A stretch of 64,000 nt of DNA from Magicicada septendecula (GCA_034769895.1 CM068367.1:1317781046-1317845045), one strand, 5' to 3'. Positions 23,549 through 36,904 are shown, counted from the stretch's first letter. The notes: generated from the letters alone by a model not told the origin. Numbers and translations: made by a program.

Positions 23549-24221
23549 CACGTTTTCCAAACTTTTTTAGCCCACGGCACACTACAAATAAATAGTCAGA
23601 AGCCGCGGTACACTACCTCCTTCTACGTACCGTGACCCCCTCATAGTACATTTCCGCGATGTCTATAAAATCAAACTGTAGCGTAATAATATACCTTAAT
23701 AATGAATGTTACTTACTTACCACTTGTGGTTCCCCAGTTGTCACTGTAACGCAAATTTATGAACAGACTTAGATTTTTGTAACTTAAAAAATTACAAAAA
23801 GCCATTGAAAGACATTTTCTCACAAAAATTTTATTTTCCCTTTCTTAATTTACAAAAAATAAAAAACACAAAATATTACAAATTACAGTTTGTTCTGTAT
23901 TAAGTAGATTTTGTAGTCTTTCTAGTTTAAAATTTCAATGATTGGTCTTTTTTCATTAGGTCCTTGTTCCGCGGTCTAACAGTAGACAGACACACTATCA
24001 TGTCGTGTTCCAATGTTTGAAGTTGAGGTCAATTTTTAGATTTTGTTTGGTTCATTGTGGAAAACGCTGACTCATGAATATAAGATGTAGAAAAGGGAAG
24101 CAGCTTTTTGAGTTTTTTTTTTTTTGCCGAGTTAGACATTTTATTTAATATTTTTATTATTTATACAAAGGTTTGCGGCACACCCAGCCGGGCTTCACTG
24201 CGCACAGTTTGGGAAACGCTG
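23549..24221 (-). mobile_element. Deleted hAT transposon (ZBED-like)
   Basis: A 673-bp element. The left end begins CACGTTTTCCAAACTT; the reversed right end begins CAGCGTTTCCCAAACTG. The flanks gtctagtc (23541-23548) and ttctagtc (24222-24229) match at 7 of 8, an 8-bp hAT-type target duplication. The minus strand between about 24125 and 24025 still encodes the hAT C-terminal dimerisation motif, LPFSTSYIHESAFSTMNQTK, resembling the YLCE..FS.M...K block of ZBED-type transposases. The rest of the transposase is deleted or decayed, so it is inactive. Confidence 0.8.
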
Positions 24222-24229
24222 TTCTAGTC

Positions 24230-25049
<820 letters not shown>

Positions 25050-25400
25050 TGTAATTTTTAATTTTATTTTTTTAATTGGCGCTACAGCTCTTGGAGAGCC
25101 TTGGCCTCCTGGACAATCAGCCTCCAGTCGTTTCGATCCTCTGCTCTGTCTCCATCTTCTTACACCGAATCTGTGTAGGCTGTCCTCAAGATCATCCACC
25201 CATCATTTTCATCAGGGTGGATGGACACCTCCTTCTTCCATCAGGTCTCCCCGTAAAAATTTTCGTCAATGTGGATGTCTCTAATATTCTCTGGGCATGC
25301 CCTGCCCACCGGATTCTACCTTGCTTTATGTCAATGACTATCTCTTGTTCTCCATAGATTTGCTGGATTTGTGCATTCGTCCTTGTTCTCCGTGCTCCTT
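25050..25400 (-). pseudogene. LINE C-terminal fragment
   Basis: The minus strand encodes IYGEQEIVIDIKQGRIRWAG then HAQRILE, TGRPDGRRRCPSTLM and a frame-shifted DDLEDSLHRFGVRRWRQ. This is the IKSGRLRW.GHV...GRPR.RW..DVE.DL...GV..W array of arthropod LINE C-termini. Stops and at least one frameshift are present. The A-rich 3' end runs straight into the CG/AC microsatellite, suggesting the array grew from the LINE tail or target site. Confidence 0.75.
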
Positions 25401-25724
25401 AGAGGTTCACTGTACCAAGTATAATTGACCGCGTAAGAATAGGTAAAATCGTTGTTTTGTCGCAACTGACCAAGACCGCAAAAAAAAAATTATATGGTAA
25501 TTGAAAAATTAAAATATTGTCTCCCAAAACGCGCTCCCCAAATCTACAGACATTCTTACTTTAAAAGAATATTTGTACACTTATAAACTTTTCGTACCTA
25601 GAACCAAATTTACAACAATTTCTACAACTTTACGCAGTATATAATAAAATTGTTGAAATAGAGAAATGAGATATTATGCGTATAGATATTTACTAAATTA
25701 ATAGTTGCATAAAAGTAGTAAAAA

Positions 25725-26044
25725 TAAGTTGAGTACCGTCTGGAACGTGTAAGGAATGACGTAATAAGGGAAAGAACAAATAGAAAAGAAACTGTAATAG
25801 AAGATATAAAACGTAAACAGCTTTCCTGGTATGGACACCTAATGAGAATGAGTGAAGAAAGAATACCTGTGAGTGTGTTCAAATACAGACCTAGCAATAA
25901 AAGAAAAAGAGGCAGACCTAGATTAAAATGGATAGAAGGGATCGAAGGGAGTATGGAAGAAAAGAATGTGAAGAAAGAAGATACACAGAATAGATTGATA
26001 TGGAAACTGAGATGCGGGATGCGGCAGTAGTTGTGGGATCCCCA

Positions 26045-26045
<1 letters not shown>
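25725..26045 (+). pseudogene. LINE C-terminal fragment
   Basis: The translation reads LERVRNDVIRERTNRKETVI, KRKQLSWYGHLMRMSEERIP, then KRKRGRPRLKWIEGIEGSME. It is a LINE C-terminus of yet another family, closest in style to the one at 55270-55690. It ends with stop codons and then an AT microsatellite (26048-26079). The reverse transcriptase core is missing. Confidence 0.75.

Positions 26046-26047
<2 letters not shown>

Positions 26048-26079
<32 letters not shown>
26048..26079. repeat. AT microsatellite
   Basis: About 16 units, directly after a LINE 3' end. Confidence 0.9.
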
Positions 26080-26081
<2 letters not shown>

Positions 26082-26655
26082 CAACAATACATATTGCGAC
26101 AGTACAAATAAGTGATGTACTGAGCTGAGCATTGAATATAAAAATTAAAATATACCTAATAAACTGTAAATAATTAATAATGTATTAGAAATAAGCATGT
26201 CAGGGATTGCAAGCTTGGCTCAGACAAAAATATGAGCAGGTGTTTCGACCTGAATCGACGTGCACACACACACAAATGTAACTGAAGTGTGTACACCAGT
26301 ATTTTGCAAGTGTGTGTGACGCAGGTCTATTGCAGGCGAGTTTACCACCCCAAGATGAATAATTGCATAATTACTGTTTTTCCGTAATTATTCATAAACT
26401 ATAAATAAAGAGTAAAATCCAAAAACACAATAAAATCTAATAAAATTAACTAAATACTGTGTACAAAAACCACACAGTAATTTCACTACTACGAGTGTAG
26501 TAGTGAAATAACTGTGTACAAAGCGAAAGGGTTAAGTTGCAATGTCCAAAAATACAGTGAACATGTGTAGTGAAAATAGTTATAAGATGAGTATAAGAGT
26601 ATACTTACAGGACTCTGCAATTCGCAGAAATATAAGAAATAGCGAAATTGACAAG
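26080..26655. other. No gene; small hairpin
   Basis: Contains a perfect-looking short inverted repeat at 26473-26516 (cacagtaatttcactactac, loop gagt, then its near-complement). Otherwise nothing recognisable. Confidence 0.55.
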
Positions 26656-26969
26656 GAGTGGGGGGACTGAACCCAGAGACAATTTCAGACATGTCGATTT
26701 CGTACAACTGCAGGTGTGGACCAAGACGTGGGTATAAATAGGACACACACGCTACAGTTGTTCTCTTTTTTCGATCACCCACAGTGCAGCGGGAGCTTTT
26801 GCCCGTCCGCACAAAGTATTTAAATTTTTGTAAATAGTTTCATCCTTCCAGTTACATACAGTTATGTAACTGGATTGTAAAAACAAGCAATTTTAATAAG
26901 TAACAGAATTAAACGAGAAGAAAATCCATATAAGAAGATCAACTAACGTCCGAAACAGCACGAGAAGTT

Positions 26970-27101
<132 letters not shown>

Positions 27102-27107
27102 GACGAC

Positions 27108-27260
27108 TTAGTTCCAGAGAGAGAGACAACGCTGGACAAGAGAGAGACGACGCTGGACTCTAGAGGTGACTGCGCTGGACAAGAGGAACACTACTGAAGT
27201 CTGGAAACGACGCTGGACAAGAGGAGCGACGCTGGACAAGAGGAAGTGATGCTGGAGTTC
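27108..27260 (+). repeat. Degenerate tandem repeat, about 20 bp unit
   Basis: Around seven imperfect units built on acgacgctggacaagagga. Confidence 0.8.
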
Positions 27261-28012
27261 GAGACGAGGACGATTACAGATGGATCAATTGATTGAGTAT
27301 GATTGACGACAATAAGGTGATAAACAACTTGTTTATCTCTTAATCGAACAATTAAATCAAAGACAATTAAAGACATTCTTGTTCTATTTAAAAGTAAGAG
27401 CCAATGTTTATTGTAGGTATAGAGAGTTAAAATCATAGATGTTATTGAAGTAAGATTAACGTAAACAAGAGCTCAAATTAGTATTGAAATGAAAAGAATG
27501 CAAAGCATTTAAATAAAAATTAGCTTTGTATAAATCAGTACTGATAAAAGAAAGATAAATTCAGTAACTATTAATATTTTTGAGTTTCCATTACAATATC
27601 TAAAAAGATATTTAAACATTGATATTTCGAAGCACACTAATTGACTGAGTAGTCAGGAAATGATATTTTTTAATAAAATAATTAGTAGAATAGAATATTT
27701 AGTCAGTAAGAATGTATATAGCGTAAGCCTTACGGCATAGTAATAAAGTAATAACGAATGTTTTAAGTCGAATCAAGTGCCATGCGCACAATTTTATTAG
27801 CACCAAATAAATTTGAAATACCGTTACAAGTTACATCGAGTTCTTATTACAGATACACCTGAAACCCAAATTAAATTGTAGTTATGCAAGTAAGTATTGT
27901 TATATAAGTTGTCGCTCCAAGATCGTGGGGCTATTCAAATTAAATTACATGTAAATTTATACACATACAACATAAATTATACAACTTATGTACAGTTGTA
28001 TTGTTGCATAAA

Positions 28013-28035
28013 TTGTCGCTTCCAACGTGGGGCAT
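28013..28035 (+). other. Second primer-binding-site-like motif
   Basis: ttgtcgcttccaacgtgggg resembles the motif 104 bp upstream (27909). The flanking ataa.ttgtcgc and AT-rich context are also shared, so the pair looks like a local tandem duplication of leader sequence. Confidence 0.35.
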
Positions 28036-28039
28036 CACA

Positions 28040-28555
28040 AATTTAAATTATATTAAATTTGAAATGTTGTAGCGTTGCAATATATTTGCATATTTTCCCA
28101 GGGCGGTATGTTTGTAAATATTTAGCATAGAAAGTATATGATGAACAGTTTTTAACAATATTATGCAGGCTCAGAATTGTCAGATAACGTACACCTGCCC
28201 CGCGTGAATACAGCGCTTATGTGTTTGTGTGTGTGAACGCAAGCTACGACACGAAAAGATGGGGTGATGCGTACGGCTGTAATCAGGTTTTAACCGGATA
28301 AAAATAAACTAATTAATACGTTTTAAACCTGTGAACGAAGACTTACCCAAATTATAAAGACACCATTACATTAAGGAATTTTTAACGAATATGGTGATAT
28401 AAAAATTATTGCAAAATGTGCAATAATAAAGGGGCTGGGTAATTTAATGTTAATTACTAGTGTAATTAAATATAATTAATAAATGTGTGAGTGTGAGTGA
28501 CCAGAAACAATTACGCAAACGATGATGTCGCTCGTGCTACGAGTATGTTTACGAA
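28040..28555. other. No gene seen
   Basis: AT-rich, stop-rich. Confidence 0.55.
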
Positions 28556-28559
28556 ATCG

Positions 28560-29000
28560 CGAAAATGAACCAAAAAGTGATTTGTAATTAAAAGGACGCT
28601 ATGCACGAAGTGACAGTATCTAACAGGTCGAAAACAGTCCTGGACCTGTCAGATCGCCGTCCAGTATAAATACCACTGGCAATTTTGGGGCGGTCTCAGA
28701 GACTCAAGATATCTTCACACAACGTCACGCTGCCGGTCTGCCGATCGATCAGGACCACACACACTTTACCACACATACCAAGACTTATGGAAGAACTCTG
28801 GACCATCACAAAGAACAACCCGTAGAGACAGAGAACACAGCATCAGCATCATCATCGTCATTATCATCATCAACAAATTATCAGGATTCAGGACACACAC
28901 ACACGCGCGCGCGCGCAACGGTAACGTCGGCAGTATGCAGGTGATGAATAAACAATTATATTTTTGTTTGTGAAGAGAACTTTCAAAAAGAAAATTGTAC
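28560..29000 (+). mobile_element. LTR-like promoter segment
   Basis: TATAAATA at 28665-28672, about 70 bp of GC-richer sequence before and after it, a CA/CG microsatellite and an AATAAA (about 28947). This resembles the promoter-to-poly(A) part of an LTR. No matching second LTR or coding part was identified; a host promoter cannot be excluded. Confidence 0.35.
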
Positions 29001-29679
29001 ATGAACAATAAAGTCTTAAAGTTTTAAATTTAAATAGTAGTTAAAGTAAATAATTTAATTGAATAAGAAAATTAAAAATAATACTAATCTTCTGTTATAT
29101 GTTAAAATTTGGGTGTGTCAGTAGAATTAAATAATAGGTTTAAAGTAAATGTTATTATTTAATGTTTTTTATAGCAACAAGTAATTTTATTCTTGAGTTT
29201 AATATGATTTTTGTTTATATATGAGTTGCTATTATTATTTAAAAAATTTGAGTAAAAGTCAGACACACTGAAATAAAAAGGGTTTAGATAATTTGCTTAA
29301 CATGTCTGTTTAGCTAGTAAGATTATATGGTTATTTACGTTAATATGTCATGAACAACAGAGAAGGTTATATGGTACTTTATGTAAACTTATAAAAGAGA
29401 ATATTTTATTTATCAAAGATTTGAAATTTTAATATTTGAATATTTTCAATTAACATTAATAAATCATAGAATGATTATTTTGAAACAGTTTTAATTAATT
29501 ATTTCGTGTCAACAACATCTCACTCCTCTTTGAAAATGATTTAATTATTGTGCAACTACATATACTTGACGCAACGAGAAAAAAAAAAATCCTGCGACCT
29601 GGCCGGTGTAATACACTTCATAGTTGCGTTGAGTACATAGTAATGTATTTGTGTAATTTTTGAAATACTTGTAACGTTG

Positions 29680-29681
<2 letters not shown>

Positions 29682-29726
<45 letters not shown>
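29682..29726. repeat. TA microsatellite
   Basis: About 22 uninterrupted units. Confidence 0.95.
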
Positions 29727-29728
<2 letters not shown>

Positions 29729-29759
29729 CCTATATAGTTACAACACAAAAAGCCGCCCA

Positions 29760-31600
29760 AGTATTAGAATTAAATAAAATAATCTCAGGTAAAGTACACT
29801 AACCAGAGTAATAGATATTATATTATATTATTAATAACGCTATGATGATAAGTAAATCAAAACATAAAATTGTTAATATACTAACTAACAACTGTGGATA
29901 AAACAATAAAAAACCCAAAAGTGAGAGATAGGTAGGAAGTGAAAGTGATTAACAGTGTAAGTGTTAGAAGTAAGTAAAAGAAATCAATATTAGGGAATAA
30001 GCACTATTAACACTACAGTACAGTAAAAAAGGTACAAAGTGCAAGTGTAACCCAAAATAAATATAAAACACAACATATAGGTAAAGACACCAAAACCAGT
30101 GATTAACATTATAGTTTAAGGGTGAAAGGTACCAAAAAATAAAAATAACCAGAATATTGTTATTATAGTTAGAATTAATAGTAGATTAGTAATACAGTTG
30201 TATTCAGGATAAAAATCCCATAACGATATTAAGGATGTTATTGTTACAATGTTTAAACAGTAAAAATATATAATAAATGTTAAAAGATGGATAGACAACC
30301 AATCTAATAGTGTTAAATAAGAATAAACTAAATAATATGAAAGCAAAATAAATAAAACCTATGTTAATAAAAATTTTCAAAGAGATGATTAGCAAGATAG
30401 AATAAATGGTGTTATAATGTTATTCACCAAGATAGTTATTATTTGTTCAGTTAAAAGAGTTAAGTTTATAAGAAGGAATATGGCTGAAAAAAGTAAACAG
30501 ACCATAACCCTAATATTTGTGTTATGTTTTATAAGTGATATTAAATGATAAACAAGTTATAAGAAATGGCAATAAATATAAGTAAGGAGATAAAATGTTA
30601 CAAACATAATAATAATCATTAGAGTAAAGACAGAAAAAGAAATAAGAGAATAACACACAAGCAATGATTTTGGTAAAGTAATAAGAACATTCAATTATTG
30701 TAAAACAGCCCAAATTAATTCAAAATGTAAATAAGTCATAAGTGACACCAAGCAAAACATATGTAAATGAAAAATAATCTTTAATTTGTGTAAAATAAGA
30801 AGATATAGCCAATTACTACTTAGGCCTATAAAATGCCTAACTGTATAAATCCAAAATAGACAAATTGTAAGAAAAAAATTCAGGGCAAGTAACTCATTAA
30901 GTACAATTAGTGAACCATATTAAGATGTCAGTGTTAGATTAGAAACATAAAATAAGAAAGAAATGTAATAACATAATATTAACATTTTTGTCAAAACTTT
31001 AATACATGAACAAACCCAGCTTTGTGAGATGTCAAAATGATCTTTGAAAGAAAATATAAACAGTTGTGATAATCTCTAATACATAGATAAGAAGAATAAT
31101 AGCCATCGGAAAATATTTATTCATTTTGAATTAAAATTCAAATATTATAACAATAGACATAAATGTAATCAACCAATGAGAGTACAGACAGTTGCCATAA
31201 CAACGGAACGTTATTGAATATAATTCCGTTATAAAACATTAGTCCATTATTGACGATCAAGAGATACAGAAGCCAAACCATATTCGACTCAATTTTCTAT
31301 TAAAATAATAATAAATACTTCAAAATTTAACGAAATGAGGATGGGAGAAGTCTAATGAAGAATTAGTCAAACCAACAGGGATAATAGACCAGATTTTAAT
31401 ATTCAAAATTAATTATTTTATCCAAATTATTTGAAAAAGAAGCCAGATGCAATCCAAAATATAAATGATGGAAGATTGATGAACGTATCGACCCAACCTA
31501 ACTAAGAACTAAGTGACTCTTCACCAGAATTCAACAAGATTTGTTAAGTATATCTGAACTACCCGAATTTACGAAATAAATTCTAATTAACTTTTCTCAC
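29760..31600. other. A-rich, gene-free block
   Basis: The plus strand is rich in A and poor in C, with recurrent short words such as aagtgaaagtg and taagtg, like 4930-6400. No coding motif. Confidence 0.5.
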
Positions 31601-31799
31601 AACACAATTACTCTCACTCCGAACTTGGTAACTAAATTTCTTTCAAGGATTAATTGATAATAAATATAAACTTGTATGTAAACAGAAAATAACCTATGTA
31701 CAAATGACGAAATATTAACACACAATTTTGAACACTTAAAAAACGAATTGTATTTAAATCTAATAGTATATAAGTACCATTGATGTAAGGTAGTGTACT

Positions 31800-32265
31800 T
31801 TATTATCATCTAATTAATATTTTTTCGTAATCTAAAGAACTCCACGATTGAACGAACTGTAGAAAATAAACATTGACGACAGCCATGTCGATTTAGAAAC
31901 GTTTCAATCACATTTAGCCAACCTGAGAATATTGTCTATTTATTGCCGGAGCAACATTATTTAATAACAGTATATTTTTGTATTTTACTAAATAACTATT
32001 AACTACTTCACGTTAATAAACTAATACTGAATAGCACTAACCGTCCTTTATTTCATTATAAATTGTATTATAAAGTTTGTGTACTTTAGCGACGAGCGAA
32101 ATTGTCTGCCAGCGTTAGACGTCGGCAACACGGCGAACTACAAGCGAGATCCAAATGCCCGCCAGTTGCGAGAGTAATTTGAATTAGTCATCACCGCATA
32201 GAACGACCGCTCAGTTTAACATTTTTAATTGTTTTCATAAACAATTTGGCGCCGCCCGGGAAATA
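31800..32265 (+). mobile_element. LTR end with primer-binding-site-like motif
   Basis: GC-richer sequence from 32090 ends at TGGCGCCGCCCGGGA (32247-32261), which begins with TGG and looks like the complement of a tRNA 3' end, the usual primer site just after a 5' LTR. Two further motifs (acaacgtgtggggct at 32408 and ccgcaacgtgtggct at 32483) follow. No coding part follows before a TA microsatellite. A broken fossil; the family is perhaps BEL/Pao or Gypsy, not decidable here. Confidence 0.4.
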
Positions 32266-32525
32266 AAATTACTCATTGAAGGACAGGTAAGGTTTACACT
32301 CGTGAAGCTATCGGTACTGGTAATTCGTGCGTTCGCAACGGACATCGTCAGCGTGGTGAGAGGTTAGAAAAAGTACGACTGTTATTTTTTAACCTAAAGT
32401 AACGACTACAACGTGTGGGGCTAACACACGATAAAACACACTTTTACAGAGTACGACAGGTCTAGGCGTTACAAATTGACGTCCGCAACGTGTGGCTTTA
32501 AGAGAGGTAAAAAAAGTTTATTACA

Positions 32526-32529
<4 letters not shown>

Positions 32530-32561
<32 letters not shown>
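32530..32561. repeat. AT microsatellite
   Basis: About 16 units. Confidence 0.9.
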
Positions 32562-32566
<5 letters not shown>

Positions 32567-32569
32567 TAT

Positions 32570-32776
32570 ATAAGTAACTCGATGTTTCTTGCAGTAATTA
32601 TATAATTTGTGATGTTTTCAATTTGTTTCTTCTGCAAGTAGATAATATTGTACATTCTTTTTAACACCTGACGCACGTTTCACTGAAAAATATCAGTATC
32701 ATCAGAGGTTTCTAAGTGAATTAATAACAATCGAAATAATTCTATTAATATAAAATTAACGAATAATCGAATTTTC

Positions 32777-32807
<31 letters not shown>

Positions 32808-33845
32808 GTTGATTACCAAGCTAAGCTTTTCAGAATTCACTTTAATTAGTCTTCATGGGAAATGAAGCCCATACTCAACCAAATATGCGGCCGATCAGTT
32901 TTGAACCGTTTGAGTACTTAATTAATTTTTTTAATGGCAATTTTCGGTTCAATTTTCTGTGGCAATGAAATAGAAAGATGCCGAATGGAGTGTAGTAATG
33001 AAACAAATTAAATTATGCAAATATTACTCATCTAACGGAATTACTTGTTTTGTTTAAAATAAAATTGAAAATGGTTAACTATGATCAATGCAATGCAATA
33101 ATGACACCATCCGACTTTGCACTGCGTTAACAACTGTACCAAGTCAACGGTAAGTAAACAACAGGACTTTATAAGTTAACGCTCTCTACTGTTCCCTTGA
33201 CTGTACTAAGGCACTTTGGAACCAGTAAGTAATAATGGAAGGTCTGAAGGCCTTGTTTATGCAGGCTGTCATTAATAATTAACTTTGCGGCTAGTTTGGT
33301 GAACCTTATTATTCTTGTCCCCGTTATACCACGACCTTTGTTCGTTTCACTGGCAGTATTGCCTCGTATGCATAAAGAAAAATAGACGACGTTGAACTTA
33401 TAGTTTTGTACTGAAACATTGCTTTCGAGCAAAGTTGCTTTCGCTTTTAAGAACTGAAATGATTGGTTTGAATTATTTAAACTGTAGTAGTTTCTGCCGA
33501 TCTCAGTTTACAGTATATATTATCCTTGTCTTCTAGATTGTTAACTGAACTTTCAACGGAACATTAATGCATTAATTTTCAAACCCGATCATAAGTTTTA
33601 CAAAAAATTACAAAAAAAAAAATTACAAAAAATTAGAGGAATCAATATTTTCTTTTGATGACATTCTAATTTTTTTAATACATTTAATATATTTTAACAA
33701 ATATTTTGAAAAAAAAAATTAAATTTCTTGCAGTATATTGCCATTTAATTAAACCAATAAAGCTTAAAAATAATTTTCAATTCAACAAAGATTCTGCAAT
33801 TATAAATATATAACTACTGACTCGGATCACTATTTTTTTTTTGGT
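32570..33845. other. No gene recognised
   Basis: AT-rich, with a short A/TA run at 32780-32805. A minus-strand open frame (33169-33432) has no motif I recognise. Confidence 0.5.
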
Positions 33846-33849
33846 AATA

Positions 33850-34545
33850 ATGTAAAACTTTTACTTTGTAGCCTGATCTAGTTTTCGCTTATTACAAGCT
33901 TCATCAGAGGCTGCCACTAGGAGCGTTGTCTGTCTTGTTCTTGGTAACGGCGCCGTCGTTCGAGAGATCGATGTTGTGTGTGTTTGTGTATGTGTATGTG
34001 TGTGTGTGATATGTTCGAATAGTATGCGTGATTTAAATTGTGTCTGTTCGTTTAGAATGTTGTTTTATGTGTTTGTATATTTCTAGTTGTTCAAGAGTGT
34101 CTAGCTTTCGGCCTGTTGTGTGTACGTGTAGAATTTCCATGTTGCTGTTTATGTTTGGGTATGTGTGGTTTGCTTCAATGAGGTAGTTCGCAAAGGTGGA
34201 TTAGGTGGTGGAGTGTAGTGCCTGTGTGTGTTCAATGTGTCTCTGTTTGAAGCTACGTCCTGTCTGGCCTATGTAGAATTTGTCACATACTGAGCATTTT
34301 AGTTTGTATACACCAGGTAAACCAAATTTGTTTGATCTTTGTGTGTGTTTTTGTAAGTGTGTATTCTGTTTTGTTTGTAGTTCTGAATGCGATTCTGTAT
34401 CCTGCTTTTTTAATTTTGTGGGCTGTTTTTCAGTGTGGATATTGATATATGTTAGTGTCATGAATTTGTTGTTTTCTGTCTTTGTTGTTGGTTCTGTGTA
34501 GGGGTTTATTGATTATTGTTCCGTTGTATCCGTTGGTTTCTGCTA
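33850..34545 (-). mobile_element. Penelope-like element 3' end, copy 2
   Basis: Aligns along its whole length with the copy at 45075-45985, on the same strand. The open stretch 34461-34201 reads TLTYINIHTEKQPTKLKK, then NKFGLPGVYKLKCSVCDKFY and IGQTGRSFKQRHIEHTQALH: the linker, the Cys pair and the GIY-YIG-type endonuclease of Penelope-like elements. The part corresponding to the protein C-terminus follows in broken frames to about 33910. The reverse transcriptase is absent (5' truncation near 34545). The end carries a hammerhead-like fold at 33912-33870. Confidence 0.85.
33870..33912 (-). ncRNA. Hammerhead ribozyme-like motif, Penelope copy 2
   Basis: Read on the minus strand: stem I AGCCT/AGGCT; core CTGATGA (33907-33901); one extra A; stem II GCTT/AAGC with a five-base loop; core GAA; a minimal stem III region AACTAGAT with the conserved A15.1 and U16.1; cleavage-site base C (33875). 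The stem III segment centres on a self-complementary CTAG, as in minimal hammerheads thought to act as dimers. The stop TGA of the element's ORF frame lies inside CTGATGA. Confidence 0.65.
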
Positions 34546-34559
34546 GAACACAACAATAA

Positions 34560-35390
34560 TAGTTGGTTTCTGCTAGAACGGAATTGTTACTGAATAATGG
34601 GATAATAATTATTATTCTTGAAATTAAAAATAGTTAAGCTTGGGCATTTATTTTTATGAAATGTGGTCGTGGTTTGTGGTCTGATATTAAAATTATGCGA
34701 CTAAAGTGATTTGTACAGAAAAATTGTTTTTAAAACCGATTTCACTAACAAAGATAAAATATTAAGCAAGCGCTGTTGGAAGCAGATTCTACTTTTTCAT
34801 AAATAATAATGCGATTATTTTGTAGTAGGCGTTGTTTAAAACAATTTAGTTTTGTCAGTGTGAATAGTGCAGTCTGAAGGGTGAATAACGATAAAATCGT
34901 TCATTAAAAACTTTCTACTAATACAAAGCACTCCATAGTATTCCTAACTTATGTGCACTGATAACAAATAAATATAGGTAGGCGATAAGGAAAGCTATTA
35001 AACGCGACTTTTTTAACTGGAAATCATTAACTGTAATTATGACACGGGGTCATCTTGTCAACTAGAAGTTCTGATTCACGATACTACAGGCATTAAAGTT
35101 TAACTGTAGGAACGGTTTTTATGGCTACATTTTGGTATTTAAGCAAAGACTGTAATTTTGTAATATCCCCTAAAACTGTTTTAATAATGGGACGTCAAGT
35201 TTATCACTGTATACTTATAAATCGGTATATGAGTCACTGTGGCTGCGACTATGAGATTCACAATCGAGTTTGAGTACGAGGGTTTTTCACAGTATATATG
35301 AGATTACATACCAGACACCTGAAAAAACTTAAAGAAAGACTTGTTGGCAATAATTAAGAGCTAGAGTAAGTTCGCAAGGGAATTTGTATG
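34560..35390. other. No gene seen
   Basis: Starts with a short direct repeat (tggtttctgctagaac at about 34529 and 34564). Otherwise nothing recognisable. Confidence 0.55.
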
Positions 35391-35394
35391 ACAT

Positions 35395-35565
35395 TGTATT
35401 TGTTCCTGGCTGGATTGACGCAGTAGCGAGGGATGCTGATAATTTACTTAAAATAAAACGATGGACATCGATCGCCAAGGACAGGGAAAAATGGAGGCGG
35501 ATGATTATGGAGGCTAAGGTTCGACTTCGAACTGTGACGCCATAGGAAAAGAAGATTGTATTTGT
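35395..35565 (+). pseudogene. LINE 3' end fragment
   Basis: The translation DAVARDADNLLKIKRWTSIA then KDREKWRRMIMEAKVRL matches the last residues of LINE proteins (D.V..DA..L....W...A.DR..WR....EAK). A stop follows shortly after. Only the extreme C-terminus remains. Confidence 0.6.
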
Positions 35566-35756
35566 TCCTGCACGTGTCAATATTTCGTACCTAAAATTTC
35601 CTATCCTTTCTTACGTCTACATTACATAATGGCCAAACAAGAAAAGTAGTGGGAAAGGCAAAAAACATGGAAAGGGTTAACAAATATAAGGGAGAAGGGT
35701 ACCAAAACATTCTAAAGGGAAAGTGTTAATAAATATAAGGGAGAAGGATAGAGAAA

Positions 35757-35899
<143 letters not shown>

Positions 35900-36059
35900 T
35901 GTGAATGAAAGTTATCTCCGATAAATCAACGTGTTAGAAGTTAACCCAAAAGACCACAAAATCAAGTAAAAAAAAAAGGATTTAATGATGCTGTTTTCAG
36001 TGATCTGTACAGAACGTAGATTATTACAATTTTCCATTCAAATTCAAACCTCAATTTTC

Positions 36060-36190
36060 GTGCGATTCTTAAAATTATTATTAATAGATGGCGCAATATG
36101 CTCATTACAGAATATAAGGTTTCGGACATTAGCCATCGTAAGTTAAAATTAAGAAACACGACGTTTCGACCCCTATAGAATCAGAGGTCG
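36060..36190 (+). repeat. Dispersed repeat family E, copy 1
   Basis: Matches, in reverse, the right half of the palindrome at 46917-47032, including ataaggtttcggacatta and ccatcgtaagttaaaat. It continues into acgtttcgacccctatagaa and tcagaggtcgtcttcagg, which look like the decayed end of a Penelope-like element. Confidence 0.7.
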
Positions 36191-36564
36191 TCTTCAGGTG
36201 AAAAAAATGATTATAAAGGTAAATCTATCAGTAACAAATAGATATCGTCAAAACTGCAAATCTCAGTTATACAACTATAGTGCTAAAATAATAAAAAAAA
36301 CAGTACTGACAGGTCTCAATTTTCGTTTTGTAAAGAAGGAACAGACGAGGGCCGGTGACACGTTTGCGCCACACGGCAAGTGACACGATAGCGATTGATT
36401 GATTTGCCGTGTCGTGTCCACAGCCTGTCCTCTCGTGTCTGCTACACTGCGTTCCTAATGAAACCTGATTCCATACATTTTTAAAACGCAATTTCATCAA
36501 GTATAAATGAAGCGTTGGTTTAGGACTACAGAAACAAACAGAGTATGTTTGCATATTACACATG

Positions 36565-36620
36565 GAAGACTGTCTCCGCGGTCTAGTGACTAACCTCCCA
36601 GGTATACAGGTTTTAATCAC
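36565..36620 (+). repeat. Possible tRNA-derived SINE head
   Basis: ctccgcggtctagtgactaa resembles a Pol III A box in the tRNA-SINE context, and ggttttaatcac about 25 bp later resembles a decayed B box. Weak. Confidence 0.25.
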
Positions 36621-36904
36621 GTGAATCAAGAGTAATTGAGGTAATGATGTAAACTGTACGTTGTTCACGTGTGTGTTTAGGTACGGATGTTCACTACCAA
36701 GACTACGCAGCTAATTGTTTATAAACAAATAAATGTTTGGGCTTGTGCCTCAAAGAACTATATGTCCTGTGTTTGTATTACATATAGCAATAGAGAAAGG
36801 ATTAAAAACCTACAGAACAAGAAAAACAACCCTCAGAGAGATCAAACGATTTTAATGGGCGTGGATGGTATCAGTTTTAAAATATTTTTATTAGTGTAAT
36901 AAAA

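Noticed and set aside
33169-33432. 87-codon minus-strand frame
   Set aside because: No family motif, ordinary composition and no conserved partner in the window.
36150-36200. Third hammerhead-like stretch (CTGAT...CGAAAC, arms ACGAC/GTCGT)
   Set aside because: The CTGATGA core is altered to CTGATTC and there is no U16.1, so it is at best a dead relic.
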